Part shown: positions 45,638 to 54,523 of the stretch, piece by piece
Position numbering within the stretch: the stretch's first letter is position 1
Layout: each line of letters begins with the position of its first letter
Source: Novosphingobium sp. 18050
GTDB lineage: Bacteria > Pseudomonadota > Alphaproteobacteria > Sphingomonadales > Sphingomonadaceae
DNA: 64,000 nt
Assembly (NCBI RefSeq): GCF_902706195.1
Contig: NZ_CACSJO010000008.1
Coordinates: 1 to 64,000, forward strand
Direction of reading: 5' to 3'
Translations under genes and position numbers: made by a program
The notes under the pieces: generated by a model
Database searches by the model: none
The model's input: the letters and a program-made list of their open reading frames with translations, nothing else
What the model was told of the DNA's origin: nothing

Positions 45638-46636
45638 CTACCAATCGGCCATCGCTGCGGGACCGGAAAGATCGCGCCATTCCTGGAAATGCGGGACCAG
45701 TTCATCCGGCAGTTCGTTCTCGAACGCCGCGTCCATCGGATAGTGCGGCATAGCCTGCGCCACCGCACCCAGCAGGGCCATCCCCTGCAACCGGTCCTTC
45801 GAACGCTTGAGCGGATTGCGCTTGTGCTGCGCCGCCATCCATAACTTGTGCAGCGCAAACCATCGCGGGTCCGGCGCTACGATGCGCGCGGGGGACCCAT
45901 CACGGCAGCCGATCACATGATCCACGGTGCGGCCAAGCAGCAACCATTCCTGCTCCGGCAACGGGACTGGCCTCGGCTGGTCGCGTCCGCCCAGCGTCGC
46001 CGCGCGAGAGGGCGCCACAAGCAGTTCGACTTCGTATGCCTTGGCGTTGCGGGCCAGGAAATCGCGCTCGATGTTGACGGTGAAGGTGGGATCGACCGCT
46101 TTCAGCATTTCCCAGACGCGCTTTTCCTCATCCTGCGTCTGCGCAACCCAGGCGAGGTCGAAGTCCTCCGTCTCGTCGGGAAGGTCTATGCGGCAGTTGG
46201 CTTCTGCCATGTAGGCAGCGATGGCATTGGTCCCGACCACCAGCAGGTGCGAGCCGAGCAGGGCGCGCCGATCGCATTCGCGCAAAATCGGCCCAGCATC
46301 CGACGACAGTAGGGGCAGTCGCAGCGCGCGGTAGAGAGCCGCGCTTTCCGCGAGCGCCGGGCGCAGACCTTTGATCCGCTCCTTCAGCGCTTCCTTTTCG
46401 GCGCGATAGGCGAAAAACCGGGCCTCCAGTTCTGGCGTCATCGCGCCTAAGCTACGGCCGTTGCCCCCCCGGTCGAAGATACGGTAGAGGTATTCGCGCT
46501 CACCCACCGTCTTGCGCCGCAGATCGTAGGGCAGGGCGGCCAATGCCCGCTCTGCGTCGATCCAAACCTCGTAGCGCTGGCGCAGGTTCACCAGCAGGCG
46601 GGATTGTTCGTCACTGAAGGGGCGGATACGAGCCAT
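45638..46636 (-). CDS. GSU2403-like nucleotidyltransferase-fold protein
   Basis: A 332-residue protein. The N-terminal helical part has YEVWIDAERALAALPYDLRR and GEREYLYRIFDRGGNGRSLG. The nucleotidyltransferase core, about residues 128-165, has LLVVGTNAIAAYMAEANCRI (a GxNAxxAY variant of the GS motif) and ETEDFDLAW, which offers the acidic metal ligands. The end (PRWFALHKLWMAAQHKRNPL) resembles the GSU2403 family. Function unproven; such folds occur in toxin-antitoxin-like and modification systems. A strong inverted repeat lies directly before its start. Confidence 0.75.
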   Translation of the reverse strand: MARIRPFSDEQSRLLVNLRQRYEVWIDAERALAALPYDLRRKTVGEREYLYRIFDRGGNGRSLGAMTPELEARFFAYRAEKEALKERIKGLRPALAESAALYRALRLPLLSSDAGPILRECDRRALLGSHLLVVGTNAIAAYMAEANCRIDLPDETEDFDLAWVAQTQDEEKRVWEMLKAVDPTFTVNIERDFLARNAKAYEVELLVAPSRAATLGGRDQPRPVPLPEQEWLLLGRTVDHVIGCRDGSPARIVAPDPRWFALHKLWMAAQHKRNPLKRSKDRLQGMALLGAVAQAMPHYPMDAAFENELPDELVPHFQEWRDLSGPAAMADW

Positions 46637-46642
46637 GGGGAT

Positions 46643-46682
46643 TTATCCCACAAATTCCACAATTCGTAAAGATGTGGGATAA
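46643..46682. promoter_or_regulatory. 10-bp inverted repeat upstream of the nucleotidyltransferase gene
   Basis: TTATCCCACA (46643-46652) and TGTGGGATAA (46673-46682) are perfect arms with a 20-bp AT-rich spacer. They fill the 46-bp gap between the LysR stop and the start of the nucleotidyltransferase gene. Operator or intercistronic hairpin. Confidence 0.55.
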
Positions 46683-47570
46683 TTACCCTGGCGCGGTGCC
46701 TGCCAGCAGCGGCTGGAGCCGGCGCCGCAGCAGCGCGACCAGCAAACTGACCTTGGGCGACAGGTGCTTGAGGCGCGGATATACGGCCCATATCGGCTCG
46801 TCATCGGGGCATTCGGGGGCGAGTATTTCCTCCAATCGCCTGGCTGCGATGGGAGCGGCGGTGTAGAAGGCGGGCAACTGGCAGATGCCCATCCCGTCCA
46901 GCGCTGCTTCCAGCACCATCGTCCCGCTGTTGCAGCGCCAGCGCCCTTCGGGGCGAAACGTCTCGCCGCGCTGGAAATGCCATGTCGAAGAGGAGCCGAC
47001 GAGGCAGTCGTGCTCCTTGAGGTCGGCGATGCGCTGGGGAATGCCGCGCGCGGCAAGGTATGCCGGTGCAGCCACTGTCACCATCGCGCGCGAGGCGACG
47101 CGGGTGGCGACGAGGCGTGAATCCTCCAGATGCCCGGTGCGGATGGCCACGTCGTAACCGTCGCGGATCAGGTCCACCACGTCGTTGTCGAGGTCGCAGG
47201 CGATCGACAGCTCCGGGTGCTCGCCCGCATATTCGCGCAGGATCGGGCCGATGAAACGCTCGCCCAGGGTGTAGGAACAGGTGATGCGCAAATTGCCGCG
47301 CGGGCTTCCCTGCGCGGCGACGGCGGCGATGGCGTCCTCGCGCTCGGAGATCAGACGGCTGCCGGTTTCGTAGAAGATGCGCCCGGCTTCGGTCAGGCCC
47401 AGCGATCGGGTGGTGCGATGGAACAACTGGCTGCCCAGCTTCGCCTCAAGCCGGCTGACGGCGCGGCTCATGTGGGTGACAGAGGCGCCGAAGCTGCGTG
47501 CGGCTGCAGTGAAGCTGCCGGCCCTCGCCACCGTCACGAATTCCTCGATGCCGTCCCAGGCGCCAATCAT
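46683..47570 (-). CDS. LysR family transcriptional regulator
   Basis: From ATG 47570 it is 295 residues. The HTH has AGSFTAAARSFGASVTHMSR, followed by AVSRLEAKLGSQLFHRTTRS, and the effector domain includes LRITCSYTLGERFIGPILRE. It is divergent from frmA-fghA with a 99-bp gap, so it probably regulates the formaldehyde pathway. Its stop touches an inverted repeat shared with the next gene. Confidence 0.9.
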   Translation of the reverse strand: MIGAWDGIEEFVTVARAGSFTAAARSFGASVTHMSRAVSRLEAKLGSQLFHRTTRSLGLTEAGRIFYETGSRLISEREDAIAAVAAQGSPRGNLRITCSYTLGERFIGPILREYAGEHPELSIACDLDNDVVDLIRDGYDVAIRTGHLEDSRLVATRVASRAMVTVAAPAYLAARGIPQRIADLKEHDCLVGSSSTWHFQRGETFRPEGRWRCNSGTMVLEAALDGMGICQLPAFYTAAPIAARRLEEILAPECPDDEPIWAVYPRLKHLSPKVSLLVALLRRRLQPLLAGTAPG

Positions 47571-47669
47571 GCACTTTTTCCGCTCGGTTATAATGCTTTT
47601 CCCAAGAACCCCATTAACGACAATCCTGCAAGGCGCTAGAAGGCACTGCATAGACAGGAGACTGCACAG

Positions 47670-48782
47670 ATGAAGACCCGCGCCGCCGTTGCCTTCGAAG
47701 CGAAAAAGCCGCTCGAGATCGTCGAAGTGGACCTCGAAGGTCCGCGCGAAGGCGAAGTCCTGGTCGAGATCATGGCGACCGGCATCTGCCACACCGATGC
47801 CTATACCCTCGACGGCCTCGACAGCGAGGGCATCTTCCCCTCCATCCTCGGCCACGAAGGCGCTGGCATCGTGCGCGAAGTGGGCGCGGGCGTTACCAGC
47901 GTGGCGCCGGACGATCACGTGATTCCGCTCTACACGCCGGAATGCCGCCAGTGTAAGTCGTGCCTCTCGGGCAAGACCAACCTGTGCACTGCGATCCGCG
48001 CCACGCAGGGTAAGGGCCTGATGCCTGACGGCACCAGCCGTTTCAGCTACAAGGGCCAGCAGATCTTCCACTACATGGGCTGCTCGACCTTCTCGAACTT
48101 CATCGTGCTGCCCGAAATCGCCGTCGCCAAGATCCGCACCGACGCGCCATTCCAGACTTCGTGCTACATCGGCTGCGGCGTGACTACGGGCGTGGGCGCC
48201 GTGGTGAACACCGCCAAGGTGCAGGTCGGCGACAATGTCGTGATCTTCGGGCTGGGCGGTATCGGCCTCAACGTGATCCAGGGTGCGAAGATGGCGGGCG
48301 CGGGCCTGATCATCGGCGTAGACATCAACCCTGACCGTGAAGAGTGGGGGCGCCGTTTCGGCATGGACGCCTTCGTCAACGGCAAGGGCAAGAGCCGCGA
48401 AGAAGTCATCGCCGAAGTTCTGGCGCTGACCGATGGCGGTGCGGATTACACTTTCGACTGCACCGGCAACACCGAGGTCATGCGCACCGCGCTCGAAGCC
48501 TGCCATCGCGGCTGGGGCACCTCGATCGTGATCGGCGTGGCCGAGGCGGGCAAGGAAATCGCCACGCGTCCGTTCCAGCTCGTCACCGGCCGTAACTGGC
48601 GCGGCAGCGCGTTCGGCGGCGCCAAGGGCCGCACCGATGTGCCCAAGATCGTTGACTGGTACATGAACGGCAAGATCCAGATCGACCCGATGATCACCCA
48701 CGTCCTCAGCCTGGACGAGATCAACAAGGGCTTCGACCTGATGCATGCAGGCGAAAGCATCCGTTCGGTCGTCGTCTTCTGA
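47670..48782 (+). CDS. frmA: S-(hydroxymethyl)glutathione dehydrogenase (class III alcohol dehydrogenase)
   Basis: A 370-residue zinc alcohol dehydrogenase. Catalytic zinc site: [22 protein letters not shown] and a Cys in [13 protein letters not shown]. Structural zinc: [16 protein letters not shown]. Rossmann motif: [12 protein letters not shown]. It oxidises the spontaneous adduct of formaldehyde and glutathione to S-formylglutathione, using NAD+. The start has CAGGAGACTG upstream. Its stop overlaps the start of the hydrolase gene by one base. Confidence 0.96.
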   Translation: MKTRAAVAFEAKKPLEIVEVDLEGPREGEVLVEIMATGICHTDAYTLDGLDSEGIFPSILGHEGAGIVREVGAGVTSVAPDDHVIPLYTPECRQCKSCLSGKTNLCTAIRATQGKGLMPDGTSRFSYKGQQIFHYMGCSTFSNFIVLPEIAVAKIRTDAPFQTSCYIGCGVTTGVGAVVNTAKVQVGDNVVIFGLGGIGLNVIQGAKMAGAGLIIGVDINPDREEWGRRFGMDAFVNGKGKSREEVIAEVLALTDGGADYTFDCTGNTEVMRTALEACHRGWGTSIVIGVAEAGKEIATRPFQLVTGRNWRGSAFGGAKGRTDVPKIVDWYMNGKIQIDPMITHVLSLDEINKGFDLMHAGESIRSVVVF

Positions 48783-49615
48783 TGGAGACCGTTTCCACCA
48801 ACCGCACCCACGGCGGTACGCAAGGCGTCTATCGCCACCAGAGCGCCGAGACGGGGACGGAGATGACCTTCTCCGTCTTCGTGCCGGATCATGCGCCGGG
48901 CGCGAAGCTGCCGGTGGTGTGGTATCTTTCGGGGCTCACCTGCACCCACGCCAATGTCACCGAAAAGGGCGAGTTTCGCGCTGCCTGCGCGCAGCACGGG
49001 GTGATCTTCATTGCGCCGGATACGTCCCCGCGCGGCGATGATGTGCCAGACGACGAAGCCTATGACTTCGGCAAAGGAGCGGGCTTCTACGTCGACGCCA
49101 CGCAAGAGCCCTGGGCGGCGAATTTCCGCATGCGCGCCTATATCGAGAGGGAGCTGCCCGCGCTGGTCGATGCGCAATTCCCGGTCGACACGGGCCGGCA
49201 GGGGATCACCGGCCACTCGATGGGCGGGCACGGCGCGCTGACGATCGCACTGCGCAATCCCGGCATCTTCCGCTCGGTCAGCGCATTCTCGCCGATCGTT
49301 TCGCCGCTGAATTGTCCTTGGGGCGACAAGGCGCTGACGGGCTATATCGGCGCGGATCGCGCTGCCTGGCGCGAATACGACGCCTGCGCGCTGATCGAAG
49401 ACGGCGCCCGCCTGCCGGACTTGTTGATCGATCAGGGGACGGCGGATAGCTTCCTCGAAGGCCAGCTCAGGACGCAGCTTCTGGCGGAGGCTTGCGAGAA
49501 AGCGGGCCAGCCCGCGACCATCCGTATGCAGGAGGGTTACGACCACTCCTATTACTTCATCTCCACCTTCATGTCGGATCACATCGCCTGGCATGCATCG
49601 CGCCTTAAAGCCTGA
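48782..49615 (+). CDS. fghA: S-formylglutathione hydrolase
   Basis: A 277-residue alpha/beta hydrolase of the esterase D family. The nucleophile motif is GHSMGGHGAL; VVWYLSGLTCTHANVTEKGE is the oxyanion region, DQGTADSFL carries the acid, and YDHSYYFISTF the catalytic His. It cleaves S-formylglutathione to formate and glutathione, completing the detoxification started by the preceding gene. Confidence 0.96.
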   Translation: METVSTNRTHGGTQGVYRHQSAETGTEMTFSVFVPDHAPGAKLPVVWYLSGLTCTHANVTEKGEFRAACAQHGVIFIAPDTSPRGDDVPDDEAYDFGKGAGFYVDATQEPWAANFRMRAYIERELPALVDAQFPVDTGRQGITGHSMGGHGALTIALRNPGIFRSVSAFSPIVSPLNCPWGDKALTGYIGADRAAWREYDACALIEDGARLPDLLIDQGTADSFLEGQLRTQLLAEACEKAGQPATIRMQEGYDHSYYFISTFMSDHIAWHASRLKA

Positions 49616-49985
49616 TCCTTCGATGGGCCGCGGAGAAGCTGTCTGACACCTAATGTAGCGCCTGAAAGCGGGTTCGATACGCAATTTTGCGCAAGGGATC
49701 GCAACCGATCCGATTGGATCACCGTCTGTCTCGGTCCGGGAATAGGGGGCTGCGGACTGGGGTAAAAATACGGAAAACTGCGGGTTACATCGTCTGCTGA
49801 CTGCCGTTTGCGGACGAAACCCTACCTTATTCCGCGTTTGCAATACCGCTTTCCGGGGTGCCGAATGCGATAGGGCCGGAGCGGCTGCAATTGAACGTGA
49901 TCGCCGCCTGCGCATCCGTAATCTGAATGGTGGAGGCATTTCGCCGCCATCGACGGATTGAGGGTCAGGCGGGCAGCCACACATC
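49616..49985. other. Intergenic region before the TpsB gene
   Basis: 370 bp without a supported gene. It contains the motif ACGCAATTTTGCGCAA around 49680-49695 and probably the promoter of the downstream secretion gene. Nothing else was recognised. Confidence 0.5.
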
Positions 49986-51692
49986 ATGCGGGCAACTTCG
50001 GACAACAAGGATCGAACGGCAGGAGCAAGCGGACGCCGTGGGTTTCGCTGCGCGCTGCTCGGCATGGGAGCCCTGCTGGCGTTGACGGGCGTGAACGCCT
50101 TCGCGCAGGGCAATCCTCCTGCTATCAGCCAGTCGCCCACGATCGACCGTGACCGCCTTGACCGCGCCGGTCCGGCCATCCCGCGCACGGGGCCTGAGGT
50201 GCAACTGCCATCGGCCCCGGCCCGCGTCGAAGTAGCGGCCCCGGTGCAAGTCGCGCTTACCCAGGTCCGCTACGAAGGCGCGACCCTGGCGAGCGAAACG
50301 CTGGACGAGGCAACGCGGCCTTTCGTCGGATCGCCGCTCGATCGCGACATGCTCCAGAAGCTGGCGAACGCGATCAGCGCCGCCTATGCCAAGAGCGATA
50401 TTGCCTTCTATGCAGTGAGCATTCCGGCACAGTCGGCAGCGGGCGGCGTGTTGGTGGTGCGCGTGGTAGAAGGGCGCATTGTCGAATACAAGCTGGCCAG
50501 CGAGTCCAGCAGCACGCCCAAGCGCCTGATCGATGCGCAGGTCAAGCGGCTGATGCGTGACACGCCCACCCACAAATCGACGATCGAACGCACGCTTTCA
50601 CTGCTGCGCGACATTCCCGGCCAGACGGTGCAGGCGAACCTTCGCACCACGACGACGCCGGGCGAACTCGCGCTCGATCTCGACGTGAAGCGTAAGCAGG
50701 TAGATGTGACGCTCAACCTCAACAACCGCGGTGTCGTCAACGTCACTTCGGGCGCGCAGGCGCAGCTTGCCGTCTCGCTCAACGGGCTGCTGCGCGAAGG
50801 CGATACTACGCGGCTGTCGGGCTACGTCCCGTTCCAGCCGAGCCGTTATCAGTTCTACTCCGCCAGTCACGCGACCCCGGTCGGTTCCGCCGGAACCACG
50901 GTTGGTCTGAGCGGTGCTTACGTGCGTACGCGGACCCGAGACCTCGGCATCAAGGGTGACGCCAGGCAGTTGGGCATCGTCGTGGCCCATCCACTGATCC
51001 GTTCCTACAAGCGCAACCTGACGCTGACCGCGTCGTTCGACGGGACCAACAGCACCAATTATTATCTCGATACTGCCTTCGGGGGGTTTCGCACCCGCGC
51101 GCTACGACTTGGCGCAAACTGGTCTTCGATTGGCGACACCAGCGGTTACGGCGTTTCGCTCAGCCTTAGCCAGGGCTTCAACGCCCTGGGTGCGCGCGAG
51201 ATTGAGGGCTATTCGACACCTTCCTACCGCAAGGCCAACCTGCAGACCACGTTCGTCAAGCAACTCAGCCCGTCGATAGCTGCCAAGGCCACAGTGCGCG
51301 GGCAATATAGCAGCGACCGCTTGCCAACGACGGAGCGCGTCGTTCTTGGCGGTGAAGGTGCGGGCCTTGCTTTTCGTGATGGATTCCTGACGGCCGATAA
51401 AGCTGCGACGGGCGGTGCGGAGCTGTCCTGGCGAGTACTGGGCGGGACAACCGATCCACGCGGCTTGACCGTCTTCGCTTATGCGGATGGCGCTTTGGCG
51501 CATTCCTATGCGCGCCCGCTGTATGGATTGCCAAGTCGAGACTATTCGTTGGCATCAGCAGGTGGGGGAGTGCGAATCACTCCAATAAAGGGCTGGACTG
51601 GATCGGCACAAGTTGCAGTACCTGTCAAGAAGGCATTTGCAGGGATTAGCGAAAAAACCCGCTTTTTCTTCAGCGTGTCTCGCACGCTCTGA
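49986..51692 (+). CDS. TpsB/ShlB/FhaC-type outer membrane transporter
   Basis: A 568-residue two-partner-secretion (Omp85-related) barrel. A signal peptide (ending VNAFAQ) and a Pro-rich linker come first. Two POTRA domains follow, about residues 92-165 (VRYEGATLASETLDEATRPF; VVRVVEGRIVEYKL) and 170-235 (DVKRKQVDVTLNLNNRG). The 16-strand barrel contains VRGQYSSDRLPTTERVVLGG, the conserved L6-loop-like region, and ends FFFSVSRTL. No TpsA exoprotein gene is in the window. It opens the surface island and may export one of the surface proteins encoded downstream or a distant partner. Confidence 0.88.
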   Translation: MRATSDNKDRTAGASGRRGFRCALLGMGALLALTGVNAFAQGNPPAISQSPTIDRDRLDRAGPAIPRTGPEVQLPSAPARVEVAAPVQVALTQVRYEGATLASETLDEATRPFVGSPLDRDMLQKLANAISAAYAKSDIAFYAVSIPAQSAAGGVLVVRVVEGRIVEYKLASESSSTPKRLIDAQVKRLMRDTPTHKSTIERTLSLLRDIPGQTVQANLRTTTTPGELALDLDVKRKQVDVTLNLNNRGVVNVTSGAQAQLAVSLNGLLREGDTTRLSGYVPFQPSRYQFYSASHATPVGSAGTTVGLSGAYVRTRTRDLGIKGDARQLGIVVAHPLIRSYKRNLTLTASFDGTNSTNYYLDTAFGGFRTRALRLGANWSSIGDTSGYGVSLSLSQGFNALGAREIEGYSTPSYRKANLQTTFVKQLSPSIAAKATVRGQYSSDRLPTTERVVLGGEGAGLAFRDGFLTADKAATGGAELSWRVLGGTTDPRGLTVFAYADGALAHSYARPLYGLPSRDYSLASAGGGVRITPIKGWTGSAQVAVPVKKAFAGISEKTRFFFSVSRTL

Positions 51693-51698
51693 TCGCCC

Positions 51699-51718
51699 GT
51701 TTTGCGTACACGCAAAAC
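51699..51718. promoter_or_regulatory. Palindrome GTTTTGCGT-AC-ACGCAAAAC
   Basis: A perfect 9-bp inverted repeat with a 2-nt centre between the TpsB stop and the oxygenase start. It contains the TTGCG-N4-CGCAA core also seen before cpaB (61541-61554). It may be an operator or a small terminator. Confidence 0.5.
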
Positions 51719-51747
51719 CCACTTGCGGCGGAAAACAGGAAATCACT

Positions 51748-52308
51748 ATGCAGAACATCTGGGAAGTCTGGCCCGACGCACTGACTACGGCTGAGTGTGA
51801 CGCGATCGTTGCGCGCGCCGAACATTACCCGCCCGCAGAGGCGACGATCGGTTTTTCGGACGCGCTGCGTAGTGACAAGGGCTATCGCACTTCGACGATT
51901 CGTTGGTTCGATACTTCGCGGGAGAAAGACATTGTCGGGCGCGTCATGGATTTCGTCCGCTGCTCCAACCGCACCAACTTCGGCGTCGATGTGGAGGCGC
52001 CATTCGAGTTGCAGTTCACTGAATACCGGGCAACGAACAAGGGCCATTACGATTGGCATCAGGACGTTTGGTTGGAATCACCGCGACCTTATGCCCGTAA
52101 GCTCTCTGTCGTGGTGCAGCTCTCCTCGCCGGATGAATACAAGGGCGGCGAGTTCGAGTTCTTCGGCATCCAGAACCCTGGACCTACTTTCGGCGGGCGT
52201 GGCAGTATGCTGATATTCCCGTCGTTCCTGCAGCACCGGGTGCTGCCTGTCACCGATGGCCTGCGCCGCAGCCTGGTGACCTGGATCGAAGGTCCCAACT
52301 GGCGCTGA
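51748..52308 (+). CDS. 2OG-Fe(II) oxygenase, prolyl 4-hydroxylase-like
   Basis: From ATG 51748 the protein is 186 residues without a signal peptide, so cytoplasmic. The jelly-roll iron site is His104-x-Asp106 (YDWHQDVW) and His163 (LQHRVLPV), with Arg173/174 for 2-oxoglutarate (DGLRRSLVTW). The N terminus (VWPDALTTAECDAIVARAE) is typical of the PKHD/P4H-like group. It could hydroxylate a peptidyl residue. It lies 3.6 kb before a gene for a Gly-Pro-X collagen-like lipoprotein, a suggestive candidate substrate. The link is unproven. The prepilin peptidase gene follows after 28 bp. Confidence 0.86.
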   Translation: MQNIWEVWPDALTTAECDAIVARAEHYPPAEATIGFSDALRSDKGYRTSTIRWFDTSREKDIVGRVMDFVRCSNRTNFGVDVEAPFELQFTEYRATNKGHYDWHQDVWLESPRPYARKLSVVVQLSSPDEYKGGEFEFFGIQNPGPTFGGRGSMLIFPSFLQHRVLPVTDGLRRSLVTWIEGPNWR

Positions 52309-52336
52309 GGCAACAGCTCTCGCGACAGGCATCTCC

Positions 52337-52861
52337 ATGCACAACCAAGCAATCGTCAACTTCCCGGTGCTGCCCTGGCTTGCCGCTGCCGCAGCGCTGG
52401 GCCTTTTGCTGCTCTCCGGCGCGGTGATCCATTCGGATCTTGGGCGCCGGCGGATACCCAACAGCCTTTGCATCGCCATAGCCGTCCTTGGTCTGCTCTT
52501 CGCAGTGGGCGAAGCGGGCTGGTCGGGCTTGCCTGACTTCGCGTGGCGCATGGCGATCGCCGTGCTGGTGGGCTTGCCTCTGGCTTTGCTGTTCTTGTTC
52601 CGGCTGCTGGGGGGCGGTGATGTGAAGCTCCTTGCTGCCCTTTTGCTTTGGGTGCCTGCATCGGACATGCCCGCAATGTTCGCGGTCACCGTCCTGACCG
52701 GGGCGCTGGTTGCAATCGCCCTCAAGCTGTTGAACCGGGTGTTCTGTTTCATTCGCGCGGACACGGTTCCTTATGGCCTGGCGATCGTAGTGGGCGCGCT
52801 GTGTGTCCTGATCCCGCGCTTCGACGGCCTTGCGGCGGCGGCCTGCACCTTCGTCGCCTGA
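52337..52861 (+). CDS. cpaA: Prepilin peptidase (A24 family, CpaA/TadV type)
   Basis: A 174-residue integral membrane aspartic protease with about five to six helices. The two catalytic Asp motifs are SDLGRRRIPN (first Asp after TM1) and GGGDVKLL (the GxGD motif). It lacks the N-terminal methyltransferase part, as in CpaA/TadV. It processes Flp-type prepilins and pseudopilins. It fits the Tad operon that starts 9 kb downstream, although other surface genes separate them. Confidence 0.9.
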   Translation: MHNQAIVNFPVLPWLAAAAALGLLLLSGAVIHSDLGRRRIPNSLCIAIAVLGLLFAVGEAGWSGLPDFAWRMAIAVLVGLPLALLFLFRLLGGGDVKLLAALLLWVPASDMPAMFAVTVLTGALVAIALKLLNRVFCFIRADTVPYGLAIVVGALCVLIPRFDGLAAAACTFVA

Positions 52862-53158
52862 CAGTGTGGAAGTACATTAATTCGAGTGTTGCAGCCATAA
52901 TGGGCAGAACCATTGAAGGGGTTCGAAACGGGCGCCTGTGGCGGCTCGGTTTCGCGCAACTGGTCGGCAATGGACCTCAAAATACCCGAAAACCTGCGAA
53001 AAAAGCTCGCTCAGGTACGCAACGTCAGTGGTTGCGATGGCGGCTTTGATGGCGCCGATTCGATGCCGGTTCAACTGGTCAGCCAGCGATCGCGGCGTCA
53101 CCCTCAGGGCAATTACGAGGTGAGCTAGAGCCTCGTTACGTCAGTGGAGGAAGAGAAC
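52862..53158. other. Intergenic region, no convincing gene
   Basis: Just under 300 bp. A small frame (about 52970-53128, MDLKIPENLRKKLAQVRNV...) is open but has no clear ribosome site or family match. The right end holds the GGAGGA site (53146-53151) used by the next gene. Confidence 0.5.
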
Positions 53159-54382
53159 TTGCGGCAGACCCTGTCCGTTTCGGCAGCCCGGCTTTCGGTC
53201 GGTATCATGGCGTCCCTGGCGGCGCTTTGCGGCCCTGCCGCGCTTGCCCAGACTTATGGACCAGATGCGACCACGCCCGGAGAAGCTGCCGTCGCCGGAG
53301 CGCTCGATACCGTAACCAGCCCGGCTACCAGCCCTTATGCAGCGATGCTCGGCGCTATCGATGCGCTGCCCGATACTGCCGCCCGTGCGGATGCGCTGGG
53401 GCAGTTGAGCCCGCGCAACTACCGCCTGATGCCGCGTCTTTCGATCCAGTCCATGGATGCGACCGACCGCGAGATCCGCGGCTACCTGCAGCAGCGCCGC
53501 GAAATGGCGCTTGATGCCTCCGCCGATGTGCCTGTGAGCGGCGATCGGACCATTTCCGTTATGGGCAGCTATGGCTTGCGGCAAGGAAAGTATAAGGCGC
53601 GGATAGACCGTCCAGCCGCGAATTCGGACAGTCGCTCGGTGCGTGTAGGCTTCGACGTTTCGCCCGTCCCGGGCCTGATCGTGGGTGCCTCGATCGGCAT
53701 CGACGGTCTCGACACCGCGCTCGATCGTAGCCAGCGGCCGCGCAGCACGATGTTCAATGCTGGCGTCACCCCTTACGCCAGCTATACCAATGGCCGCTTT
53801 TATGTGGACGCGACCGCCGGATATACCCGTAGCTGGTACCAGCTACGCCGTCAGGTCTCCTACAATGGTTTCAACGATCAGCTGCAGGCCGGAGCGAATG
53901 GCGATAACGCCGCAGCTTCGGTCGAGGCTGGTGGCATCCTGCAGCTCGGCGTCCTTCGGGCGCAACCTTTCGCCGGGCTACAATACCGCTATGCCGACCT
54001 TGGCGGCATAGTGGAGAGCGGCGGCGCGGCATCGCTGGCCGTCGCCAAATTCAAGTCTGAGTCCGTTCGCAGCAGCCTGGGTATGCGTGTGTCCACCGCG
54101 CTGCACAATGGAAGCTGGACGCTTCGGCCGAGTGTCGAAGGGCAATGGCAGCGTGAACTGCGCTCGCGGCCGGAAAGCCGGATCGAGGCAGTGTTCGTCA
54201 ATGGCGGAACGCCGATCTTCACCCTGCCGTCATGGCGCTATGATCGCGATACGGCGGTTGTCGGGGCCAGCCTGACCGCGGTGCATGGTGAACGCACGGC
54301 CGTTCGCTTCTCGTATTCAGGTGAGTTCGCCAACGACCGGCACGTGCATGGGTTCGCGGTCACCGCCAGCCGGCGGTTCTGA
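53159..54382 (+). CDS. Barrel-only autotransporter-domain protein
   Basis: I chose TTG 53159 because GGAGGA lies 7 nt upstream; GTG 53144 is an alternative that would place that site inside the gene. The product is 407 residues: a signal peptide (RQTLSVSAARLSVGIMASLA...AALAQ), about 90 residues including LGQLSPRNYRLMPRLSIQSM and YLQQRREMAL, and an autotransporter beta barrel to the end (FAVTASRRF, terminal Phe). There is no real passenger domain, so it may be a pore or adhesin scaffold rather than a classical autotransporter. Its neighbours are other surface and pilus genes. Confidence 0.8.
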   Translation: MRQTLSVSAARLSVGIMASLAALCGPAALAQTYGPDATTPGEAAVAGALDTVTSPATSPYAAMLGAIDALPDTAARADALGQLSPRNYRLMPRLSIQSMDATDREIRGYLQQRREMALDASADVPVSGDRTISVMGSYGLRQGKYKARIDRPAANSDSRSVRVGFDVSPVPGLIVGASIGIDGLDTALDRSQRPRSTMFNAGVTPYASYTNGRFYVDATAGYTRSWYQLRRQVSYNGFNDQLQAGANGDNAAASVEAGGILQLGVLRAQPFAGLQYRYADLGGIVESGGAASLAVAKFKSESVRSSLGMRVSTALHNGSWTLRPSVEGQWQRELRSRPESRIEAVFVNGGTPIFTLPSWRYDRDTAVVGASLTAVHGERTAVRFSYSGEFANDRHVHGFAVTASRRF

Positions 54383-54523
54383 TGGGGCGTTCATCACGCA
54401 GTCGTCTGCGCGAAACGGCGAGATCGGACCCATGATAGAGCCGATCCGAACATAGTCCGCGCGGCGCTTCGATTCAGCTTCCGCTATCTATTCGTGCAAG
54501 CAACATGAAACTAGGGGCGCGCG

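Noticed and set aside
46643..46682. TTATCCCACA repeats as DnaA boxes
   Set aside because: They carry an extra C compared with TTATCCACA and form an exact inverted pair between two genes, which fits an operator or hairpin better.
52913..53128. Small open frame MDLKIPENLRKKLAQ... between the prepilin peptidase and the barrel protein
   Set aside because: No clear Shine-Dalgarno and no similarity that I can recognise. Possible but not supportable.
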